Shown: piece by piece, positions 56,013 through 64,000 of the stretch
Layout of the letters: every line of letters begins with the position of its first letter
Numbering within the stretch: the first letter of the stretch is position 1
Assembly (NCBI RefSeq): GCF_030272615.1
Contig: NW_026729161.1
Coordinates: forward strand, 34,501-98,500
DNA: 64,000 bases
Source: Cryptomeria japonica
Taxonomy: Eukaryota > Streptophyta > Pinopsida > Cupressales > Cupressaceae
Direction: 5' to 3'
Position numbers and translations under genes: made by a program
The notes under the pieces: model-generated
The model's input: the letters and a program-made list of their open reading frames with translations, nothing else
The model's database searches: none
What the model was told of the DNA's origin: nothing

Positions 56013-57215
56013 TTTTCGTTGTTTCTCCTTAAGATGGGGTATGGCACTTGCATTAACTTGCTGTGTTGTTTGTCCAATCCATTGTGATGATTGGAAGTTT
56101 GCAGTAACTTGTACTGGTGCCGACGACGCTGCAATTTGTTGTCGAATGCGATATTGTTGTTGTTGTACATTGCTAGTTTGCACATTCGATTGTACCTTTT
56201 GTGTATTACTGAATTGTTACAACAATTGTTGTTGGTGTAAAACACTATCCGTAGCTCTTTGTGTCGCCATTATCGAAGGATCTATAGCAATAGTGTTTGG
56301 CAAATATATTGAGCTTAACGGGACATAAGAACTTTGTTGCATCGTGGAATTGTTTTGGACTTTGGTGATATCAGGCATTCCAGTTGTGAAACTTTCCTGC
56401 ATCTTAGATTTTGATCCACTTTTATGTATGTAAGGAACTATTTCTTGTTGAGGGATATTTGTCAATATTTGCGTGGTCTTTATTTGATCCTGTGTTATAG
56501 GTGTTGTGTTGAATAATGGATTATTTATTGTCTCAAATGGTGACTTTTGAGAAATAGTCACTGTCAATGCCTTTGAAACACGTTTGCTCATCAAGGTAGG
56601 CTGAGTTTCTGGTTGCACATTTTCTTCATTTGGATGCAAAGAGAAACTTAACAACTCACCGCCTTGTTGTTTTTGCACATTGACTTGATCACCTGGGGAG
56701 GTCACATTACTCATCATGTTAAGATATTTTTGTGGGAACATTTTAAAGACCTTGTTCAAGAACTTATCCATCTTTTTTGTCATCTTACGATCTTGAAGGA
56801 ACATATCAACATCATTAGAAGCATTGGAATCTGATGAAGAATCTGGTTGGACATTTGGATTCGTTTCTTGTTGAATGCCTTGACCTGAACAAAATCCTTG
56901 CGAAAGAGTTTGTTCTTCATATAATGTTTGAGTTTGAATGTCATGTTGCAGGTGTGGTTGATTCCAATTGAAAGGTGCACTTCCTCTTGGAGTTGGTGGA
57001 ACACTCCCATGTCCTGGTTTCATAGGTACAAACACTGTTTCATATAATGGATGTGGTCCAAGTTGAACCATTCCATATGGTGGTAAAGATGTATTTGATG
57101 AACCTTCAATTTGCACTGTTTGACTAGTTTGAAACTACGAATTTGCTATGTTGTCCATGGGTTGATACGTTGGTTCGCCCATCTTTTTAGATTTTGATCT
57201 TGTCTCAACAGGCAT
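56013..57215 (-). pseudogene. E2 gag: N-terminal part
   Basis: ATG at 57215 (MPVETRSKSKK) matches the Gag start type seen in E1 (MPVQTRSSSK) and E3 (MAQTRSRSRQQ). About 400 codons of Gln/Pro/Ser-rich sequence follow (YGMVQLGPHPLYETVFVPMK, MFLQDRKMTKKMDKFLNKVF, IRQQIAASSAPVQVTANFQS), with no domain I recognise. Stops at 57135 and 56217. The frame is cut by the E3 LTR at 56007, and one copy of the duplicated target lies at 56008-56012. Joining to 31282 keeps the frame and gives RKPPTQSFLQMMGYTP across the joint. This N-terminal extension is much longer than in E3. Confidence 0.85.
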
Positions 57216-59270
57216 GTCACTTATGCAAATGCAATGTTCTTTTTGGAAATTTTCAAAGACAATATATGATATGCAACTAAATGCAAACTTAAATAAATGA
57301 AAATGCAATCTATGGCAAGAATGAAATCTATGTTTTTGGTTGTTTTTGAAGATTTTGACAAACTTTCGAAGGCAAATCTAAAAGAGGGACCCTTAGGAAA
57401 TTGGAATGATGTCTAGACCTTGAAGGACAAAAGGACCAAGTGACAAAAGGACAAGATGACAATGTCTCCCCTATATGCTTGGATACTAAGCTAGGTTTGA
57501 CGAAATGACATTGATGACAAAAGGACAAAAGGTTTGATAAGGTCTAGACTTCCTAACAATGACTTAGGGTTTATCAAAGATTTGGATTACTCAAGTATGA
57601 CAAAACCTAGTTTTGACACTATATGCTAAGGGACAATTAGTATGCAAGTGACCCTAATATGATATGATAATGACTTAAGCTTAATGAAGAGACCTAAGGT
57701 ATGCAAATATGAATGTATGACAATGGTATGACTTTAATGCAAGAGGACACATGCAAATGGATGACCCTTATGCAAAGGAGTATGACCTAGATGAAACTTA
57801 ACCTTGGTACTTGACAATGACTTTGCAAAATGCAAACCTAGGATGAACCTAAATCTAAGTGACATGTGGTGTTGAGACAAGATTTTGAAAAATGTTTGAC
57901 AACCATGTTTGAAGGTGTTTTGAACTTTGTTGGATGAAATGTTCTTGTGTTTAACCTTGTTTTGAATCAATTTGTCTTGTTCTTGAAATGAGATACAATT
58001 CAACTTTTGACAAGCAAAGAATACAAGATATTTCAACTTAGACTCAAGACAATCATGCTCATTCCCACATTTCTTATGGTAGGCAAGGACATTAGGTACT
58101 TGAGAGGTAGACTCATTATGGGATTCAAGGAGAATATATAGATGCTTGACCCCATGGGCTCCCCTCCACGACACTCACTTCTCAGGGCAGCCAAGCATCA
58201 GTCCCCATGGCGAACTTAGTAGCTCTTCCAAGTATCCAAACTTGTCCTTCTCAAGCAACTAGAAGGGTTTTTGGCCTCTAAAAACAAGGTGTTTAGTAAG
58301 GATTTCTGTTAAGCATTACTCCTTGATGTCACACAAGCGTGATTTAGACATTAAGCCCATCAAGATACCAAACAAATGTAGTTGCACAAGCACGATTTAG
58401 ACCATGAGGCCCTACTTAGATGTTGATATGAGAAAGAGTTCAAGGGTCATCACTTCCCAAGTAACTACAATTCCCACGTAACCCTTCCTTCAAAGCTTTC
58501 GCCCATCAGGTATTTGTTTATAGTGAGTTAGAATGCCAAGGTATTCTAGTCGTACTCACTTTGGGTCGTTCCCTTCTTACGATTATCACTTGCTTGCAAA
58601 AGCAAATGGTCGGGAAGGCAGGCCCTCTAAAGGTGACACACAATCAAAGACATGAGCATGGTATCGAAGATCTGGATTTCTGATCACCCTAAGAAGGATG
58701 AGAGCATACTCTCCTACTCCAATGCAAAACTCAACAATCAAATCAAACATACATTCATTCCATCCTATTTAGAAATCACTAGGTGCCTAAAAATTAATTG
58801 CAGACACAAAGTTTAGTTGTAGTCCAAGGCAACCTGCAAAACCCAAGTCAGAAGTTTGATATGCTTAGTCTTTGACTATCGAACCTACACAAAATGTGTT
58901 AGTAGTTTCATTTATTGTCTTTGTCATGCGTATGCTAGGGTTCTACATAGAGAATCAGTACCAACAAAACCAAAAAAAAAGCAGAAACAGATTGCAAAAG
59001 AAAACAATTTTCAAGCAAAAACACTGTCTTTTACCTTTGTTTCCGGACTTTACACAGGAGCAGAATGCATGACACAGGCGTAAAATGTCTGACACAAGTG
59101 CAGAATGTCCTTGACACAGGCGCAGAATGTCTGACACAGGCGCAAAATGCTTGACACAGGCGTAGAAGTTCCCAGAAAACACTGCACTACCCTGTTTCTT
59201 GAGTTTTTGACCTGCAAATCAACTCAAAAACACTAAAGAAAAACACAGTTAAGGGGTTAGATGGTTAGTT
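57216..59270 (-). other. E2 5' leader
   Basis: About 2 kb of untranslated leader without a convincing gene. It shares alignable blocks with the E1 leader (near 58340-58400, 58505-58590 and 58810-58850). Sense-strand GGTTTTGCAGGTTGCC (58828-58843) and TGATTTGCAGGTC (59211-59223) resemble splice acceptors. The frame at 57734-58174 has no known motif. A 20-bp tandem array lies at 59051-59171. Confidence 0.6.
59051..59171 (-). repeat. 20-bp tandem repeat in the E2 leader, six copies
   Basis: Units of the type TGACACAGGCGCAGAATGTC start near 59051, 59070, 59090, 59112, 59132 and 59152. The central GCGC/GCGT/GTGC varies. The array sits about 100 bp downstream, in sense direction, of the primer site. 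Confidence 0.9.
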
Positions 59271-59287
59271 TCACGTCGGGTTCACCA
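59271..59287 (-). other. E2 primer binding site, tRNA-Trp type
   Basis: Sense strand TGGTGAACCCGACGTGA, complementary to the 3' end of plant tRNA-Trp (CCA). It is separated from the LTR by five bases. Confidence 0.88.
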
Positions 59288-59292
59288 ATTAA

Positions 59293-60897
59293 TGTAGCTA
59301 GGAAATCGGAAATCATCAAAGCATATATGAAAACACTAATCTAGCTCAATCATGAAAGCTAAAATGCAATGATCTATCCTAAACACACTCAATAAAGACA
59401 TGAAAAGTAAAACATTCAAAACTAAAGACTATGCAAACCAAATGTAGATTTGAATGCTTCCTTCATGCGGCTCCATTGTCCTTCTTTCTTCTCCAAATAG
59501 CCTTTGTTTGTGGATCTCACCTTCAAGTGCATACACATGAGATGAAAGCAAATAGGCAAGATAATGGCACAAGAGTACTCGAAGCGTGATTGATTAGAAA
59601 TTCGATAATTTGATTATTCTCCTTAGCCAAGATTGAAGAAATTCATCCAATTTATAGAAAAATTGGAGAGATGATCAAATTAGCATGATTCAATTCAAAT
59701 GGAAATTGCAAATCAATTATGTCAATTATGACAAATTATGACAAATTATGCACTTTCTATGAAAAATTGATTGATTGATAATTTATGACAAATTATGACA
59801 AACTTCTATGTCAAAAATTGATTGATTGTCAATTATGACAAATTATGACGAATTGACATGTCATTCCCATGAAATTAGGAGAGAAATAGGAGGTAATTGA
59901 AATTAAGAATTAGAAAAATAGAAAATTAGAAAAAGAGGAATTAAGAAATTAGGAAATGAGGAAATTAGAAATTTAGTGAATTAATTAATAATTTTTCATT
60001 TATTAATTAATTCACAAAGAGGGAATTTAAAAATTTGATGAAAGATTAGAAAATTAGGTAAATCAATTAATAATTTTTCATTTATTAATTAATTCACAAA
60101 AAGAGGAATGATTAGCCAATTATATGAACATTTAATTGTGACTTGAAGACTTAGGATAAATAAATAATTTATTAATCCTAGAGGGGGAAATGACAAACAA
60201 GGTTAAATGATTAAATCACGAAACCCTAGAAGATGAATTAGGTCTTGATGAAAGATAATTGACTCGATCATGATTCTGATTAACAAAGGACCAATGTGAT
60301 AAATGATTTGATTGATAAATGCGCCAATTGACGAGGAACAATGACAAATTGATCCAAATTGACATAATTGAGATAGACAACGTTCGATGGCAAATTAATC
60401 ACAAAATGAAAAAAGTGACAAGAGGACAAGGATCGATGACAAAATAGATTTCAAGATGACAAGATTGAAAATGACCACGATCGATGACAAATCGATCACA
60501 AAATGACAAGATCAAAGATGACAACGACCAATGACAAATCGATCGCAAAACGACAAGATTGAAAATGATAAGGATTGATGACAAAACGATAAGATTGATA
60601 AGAGGACAAAACCCTAATTAGGATTGACAATGTCCAAAATAATGACAAATGAGCATGCACATTGATGCGACAGGCTAAAATCGATCAAAATCATGACTGG
60701 ATAGTGTTGTCGACAAGACCAAATTTGAGAGCGAGACGAATGAAGAATGTAGAAGAATGACTCGATGCTCGCAAATGATAAAGACCAAGTGCGAATCATA
60801 GGAGAAATGTTAATGCGACGCAAAAACCCTAAAATAAGGCAATGCGCAAATGTTAAAGTATGACTCCGCAAGCGTTGACCATTTTTAGGTGTCTACA
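59293..60897 (-). repeat. E2 5' LTR (1,605 bp)
   Basis: Pairs with 18157-19761. The minus-strand TATA-like CTATAAATT lies at 59649-59657. Short frames inside (60399-60871) are mirror images of those in the other LTR and are not genes. Confidence 0.93.
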
Positions 60898-60902
60898 AGT
60901 AC

Positions 60903-60963
60903 CTTGGTGACATTGTCGAGATTAGGGGCCCATGGTTTAGATGACCATTTTTAGGGTGTTACA
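60903..60963 (-). repeat. E1 5' LTR, outer end
   Basis: The last 61 bp of the interrupted LTR (CTTGGTGACATTGTCGAG... to GGGTGTTACA), matching 9032-9092. With 17070-18156 it gives exactly 1,148 bp, the length of the other LTR. Confidence 0.9.
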
Positions 60964-60968
60964 GTTAC

Positions 60969-62567
60969 AGGCATCAAAATGGTCATGGACTGGAGAATCA
61001 CAGAACTAAATGTCTATGGAGATTCACAACTAGTCATCAATCAGATCAACAATGACTATCAAACAAAGGATGACAAGCTGCTACCATACAAACGAATGGT
61101 GGATGATTTCAAACAATATTTTGTACACATCACCTTCGAGCAAATACCAAGGCTGGACAACAGAGCAGCCGATGCAATGGCTACTATCACCTCACTACTA
61201 CAAATTCCAGAGCAACAACGTCGTTACGAGTTTCTGGTAGAGCAACTGTTCTCCCCAGCCTATGATCATTCTGAATCCCATGTTATCTATGCCTTGACCG
61301 ATTCTGACTCTCCGTTATACGAACCGATATATGACTATCTTAAAAACAATATCCTACCCATTGATCTATCTCAAAATAAAAAACACAACTTTATCCGGCA
61401 AGCCACCCGTTATACTCTCACTGCTGACACTCTATACCGTCAAGGTCTAGATGGTACTCTTCTTCATTGCCTTGATTGTAATGAATCTGACTCCACTTTA
61501 CAAGAGCTTCACGAAGCTATCTATGGCACACATTCACATGGTCCTACTCTTGCTAAAAAATTTCTAAGAATGAGATATTACTGGCCGACAAGGGAAAAAG
61601 ATTCTTACCATTTTGCAAAGAAGTGTCCTAAATGAATCCATGGCAATCTTATACATGAACCAGCACATGAACTACAGCCATTCACAACATCATGGCCCTT
61701 TTGCTAGTGGGGACTGGACTTAGTCGGCAAAATACATCCTTCATCTTCAAATGGACACAAGTTCATTATTACTGCAACAAAATATTTTACCAAATGGATT
61801 GAAGTGGTCCCATGACCATAGTGATTGAGAAACAAATTACCTCTTTTATTCTTAATTATCTAATCTTTAGATATGGCATTCCCAGTTCCATCATCATAGA
61901 TAATGGATGACCTTTCAAGAACCAAGATGTGTGAGAACTATGTGATAGACTCAAAATCCAACGTCATTTCTCTACACCTTATTGCCCACAGGAGAATGGT
62001 CAGGCCGAAGCATCCAACAAAACCATATTAAAAATCCTCAAGAAAATAGCAAATGATGCAGGAAAACATTGGCACGTGCAACTCAATCCAGCACTTTGGG
62101 CATATAGAACTAGCATCCACATACCTATAGGAGCTACGCCATATTCATTAGTGTATGGATCAGAGGAAATTTTACCCCTAGAGGTAGAGATTCCATCTCT
62201 TCGAGTATCTTTGAAAGGCCTCATTCCAGATGAAGAGTATCGAGTCAACCGACTGCAAGAGCTAGAACTTATAGATGAAAGACACCAACATGCCTACACT
62301 CACCTCAAAGCATATCAACAACGCATGTGCAGAAGCTACAACCACAAAGTTATCCCTAGAATTTTTAAAATTGGTGATCTAGTACTCAAGGAAAATCCTA
62401 GAAATCAATAGGATCGAGAAAAGAAAGGGAAATTTGAACCTAACTGGTTAGGTCCCTATATTATCATATCAGCCTATGGATCAGGTGCTTATCAACTAAC
62501 AACTTCAGAAGGAGATGTGCTTGACGAACCAACTAACAACATCCATTTGAAGAAATACTACACTTGA
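60969..62567 (+). pseudogene. E0 pol, 3' fragment: second RNase H end and integrase
   Basis: Continues the frame broken at 7944 (two bases of a codon left, one supplied here). It encodes the GDSQLVINQ and RAADAMATI words of the second RNase H, then the integrase zinc-binding region (LQELHEAIYGTHSHG...YYWP...C..CPK), core and C-terminal region (FEPNWLGPYII), ending TGA at 62565. Stops occur at 61633 and near 61706, and frameshifts lie in the core around 61810-61930, so it is not functional. The catalytic Glu of the integrase (in NGQAEASNK) is still encoded near 62000. Confidence 0.9.
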
Positions 62568-62663
62568 GTCTAATGCACGGACAAGTTGAAAAAAAAATTT
62601 AAAAAAAAAATAAAAAAAAAAAAAATCAAGAAAAAGCAAATAAAAAGGTACTATAAAAACAAT

Positions 62664-62680
62664 TGGTGAAAACCTAGCAA
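62664..62680 (+). promoter_or_regulatory. Conserved post-integrase motif, E0 copy
   Basis: TGGTGAAAACCTAGCAA in the sense orientation. The same word occurs in E1, E2 and E3 at the same place, downstream of their last coding region. Function unknown. Confidence 0.6.
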
Positions 62681-63575
62681 TAAGAACTATTGTGAGAGGA
62701 CAAGTCCTCTATCTATCTTTACTAACAAACTGTTATATCCATAGTCAAGTACTATCAGCCATCGCCCAACATTTTATCGCATTATCTAGGACATACTTAG
62801 CATAGTCACTATCCTGGTTTATCCAAATATAATTTCACCATATCCCACCATGGCTTGGTAATCACTATACATATCCACATTAAGGGGAAAACTCAGCCAA
62901 GGGCAGCATTGATCAAAACTTGCAGCAAACTCAGAACATCAAAACTTGTAGCAAACTCAAAACATCATATCCAGCAAACAAATCAACAATCACAAAAACA
63001 AACATTGATCACTTAAAAAGATTCACAACACATGATGGATGAGTTTTTGAAGTATCAAATGTTTGCATCTTGCAGAAAGTTTTGACTATCTTTGCACTTG
63101 AACTTTCTTGAACTATTGGATCCTCTATATTTTCTCAATGATGCATCAAGCTAGAGAAAGTCATGGGGACTCCAATATTTTTTTTAGTTTTCTGTTTGCG
63201 AGGCGATCACTTGTACTATGCAAATACTTGTCTTGGGACATGATTCAAATCATATCACTGAAGACATGATCCCACATTGTGCATACAAATGGTTTAATCT
63301 TGTCTATTTATACGCAAGCCGCCATCAGGTCACCCTGGTTCAATTATACCTTGACACTTATGCTATCTTACAAAATAAAAAATCATGTAAATTTTTTTCA
63401 GGTCATTATGGTTCAATTATACCATTATGCTTGTGTAAATTTTCAACATATCCCAACAAATCAATGCTCAATGATGATACCTACAAAGAAAGAAAAAACA
63501 TGTGACTATACAGAGATGACAAATAGAAGAATGAGGATGCTCAAATTAGTTGCATATCATTTTACAATTAGTTGC

Positions 63576-63783
63576 ATATCTCATTTTCAAGATACATCTC
63601 ACAACATATCATTATCATACATCTCATTTCAAGTACATCTCACATCATATCATTATCATACATCTCATTTTCAAGATACATCTCACAACATATCATTATC
63701 ATACATCTCATTTTCAAGATACATCTCACAACATATCATTATCATACATCTCATTTTCAAGATACATCTCACAACATCATGCA
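63576..63783. repeat. 43-bp tandem repeat, about 4.8 copies
   Basis: Unit starts CATCTCATTTTCAAGATACA and continues with CATCTCACAACATATCATTATCATA-type sequence. Clear unit starts are at 63661, 63704 and 63747 (period 43); earlier units are slightly diverged. Peptides translated from it are repeat artefacts. Confidence 0.85.
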
Positions 63784-64000
63784 TTAACACATCATATTCA
63801 TCACATATCAAATCACATACATATAAGAATTGCATCATCATCATAGAAATATAAAAAGCATATCAAAAGCATCATCCATTACACATCACATGAGGATCAA
63901 AGAAAATGGTGTCATATATATATATCTCAAAAATGATCAAATGTACAGAATATGTCATGTCTGTGCCAAGTACAACAAAATAATCAAAATACAATGGAGA

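Larger units (their letters stand above)
18157..60897 (-). mobile_element. E2: full-length Tat/Ogre-like element (about 18.0 kb) inserted in the E1 LTR
   Basis: LTRs 18157-19761 and 59293-60897, both exactly 1,605 bp and about 2.3% diverged by hand count. tRNA-Trp primer site, long leader, a single-frame polyprotein starting at 57215 and ending at 24307 (split by E3 between 56013 and 31282), long 3' non-coding region with an antisense plant-mobile-domain pseudogene, and polypurine tract. Eleven in-frame stops and damaged active sites make it non-functional. Confidence 0.92.
7945..60963 (-). mobile_element. E1: non-autonomous Tat-type element (about 10.3 kb) inserted in E0
   Basis: 3' LTR 7945-9092, internal region 9093-17069, and 5' LTR 17070-18156 continued at 60903-60963 after the E2 insertion. 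Both LTRs are 1,148 bp once E2 is removed. The primer site is of the tRNA-Lys type. The internal region has a decayed Gag-like frame but no protease, RT, RNase H or integrase, so it must have depended on proteins from a relative. LTR divergence is about 3.4% by hand count. Confidence 0.88.
4298..64000 (+). mobile_element. E0: outermost Ty3/gypsy Tat-type element, partial and interrupted
   Basis: The oldest host in the stack. Its parts are 4298-7944 and 60964-64000; everything between is the E1 insertion. It has a 5' LTR, a tRNA-Lys type primer site, a leader, and a pol gene that keeps the second half of RT, RNase H, a second archaeal-like RNase H and integrase. Gag, protease and the first half of RT are missing by internal deletion. 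The 3' LTR is not reached before the window ends. The frame runs on exactly when 7944 is joined to 60969. Confidence 0.88.
62568..64000 (+). other. E0 3' non-coding region
   Basis: Right after the integrase stop there is an A-rich tract (about 62589-62650) and a conserved element motif at 62664-62680. Then comes plain A/T-rich DNA with short repeats of the AAAACTTGCAGCAAACTC type near 62915-62960 and a 43-bp tandem array near 63576-63783. No polypurine tract or LTR start is seen before the window ends. Confidence 0.6.

Noticed and set aside
55993-56328. Cys-rich plus-strand frame
   Set aside because: Antisense of the Gln-rich E2 Gag and the E3 LTR joint; composition is the mirror of CAA/CAG codons.
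59051-59171. CRISPR-like array
   Set aside because: The repeats are contiguous with no unique spacers, in a plant retrotransposon leader.
63279-63854. Histidine/isoleucine-rich proteins from 63.3-63.9 kb
   Set aside because: They are translations of the 43-bp tandem repeat in three frames.

Overview
The window looks like repeat-filled intergenic DNA from a seed plant with a very large genome. A gymnosperm is my guess from the size and style of the elements, but the sequence does not prove it. I find no ordinary host gene, no rRNA gene and no complete tRNA gene. Almost everything right of 4.3 kb is a stack of five LTR retrotransposons of the plant Ty3/gypsy Tat (Ogre-like) type, each inserted into the previous one. 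I call them E0 to E4, outermost to innermost.

Layout. 1-942: 5' leader, primer site and LTR of a minus-strand Ty1/copia element. 947-1969: a degraded copia-type LTR. About 1976-3655: a pyrimidine-rich, partly duplicated block with CT microsatellites. 4298-end: E0 (+), with 5' LTR 4298-5771, a deleted internal region, and a pol gene cut at 7944 that resumes at 60969 and ends at 62567; its 3' LTR lies beyond the window. E1 (-, 7945-60963) sits in the second RNase H domain of E0. E2 (-, 18157-60897) sits in the 5' LTR of E1. E3 (-, 31288-56007) sits in the gag region of E2. E4 (+, 36537-44992) sits in the integrase of E3. Four 5-bp target duplications define the joints: GTTAT/GTTAC, AGGAT/AGTAC, GGTGG/GGTGG and CTTGG/CTTGG. 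Reading frames rejoin exactly across the three coding joints. Without inner insertions E1 is about 10.3 kb, E2 18.0 kb, E3 16.3 kb and E4 8.5 kb.

Function. E2 and E3 are full-length elements with a single-frame Gag-protease-G-patch-RT-RNase H-second RNase H-integrase polyprotein (about 2,727 and 2,435 codons). Both are dead: 11 and 10 in-frame stops, no frameshift. E2 also carries, antisense between integrase and 3' LTR, a decayed 603-codon gene resembling the plant mobile domain (PMD, aminotransferase-like) family. E0 is internally deleted. E1 and E4 lack RT and integrase and look non-autonomous, presumably mobilised in trans. E4 has the only long intact frame in the window: 1,062 codons with a retroviral-type protease, a G-patch-like segment and a hydrophobic tail. 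E0 and E1 use a tRNA-Lys primer site; E2, E3 and E4 use tRNA-Trp.

Hand-counted LTR divergence falls inward (E1 about 3.4%, E2 2.3%, E3 1.2%, E4 1.4%), as nesting order predicts. Short motifs recur across elements: a conserved block just after integrase, GCGC-type repeats in leaders, and hairpins in the E4 LTR. Domain calls rest on reading motifs by eye; no database search was run.
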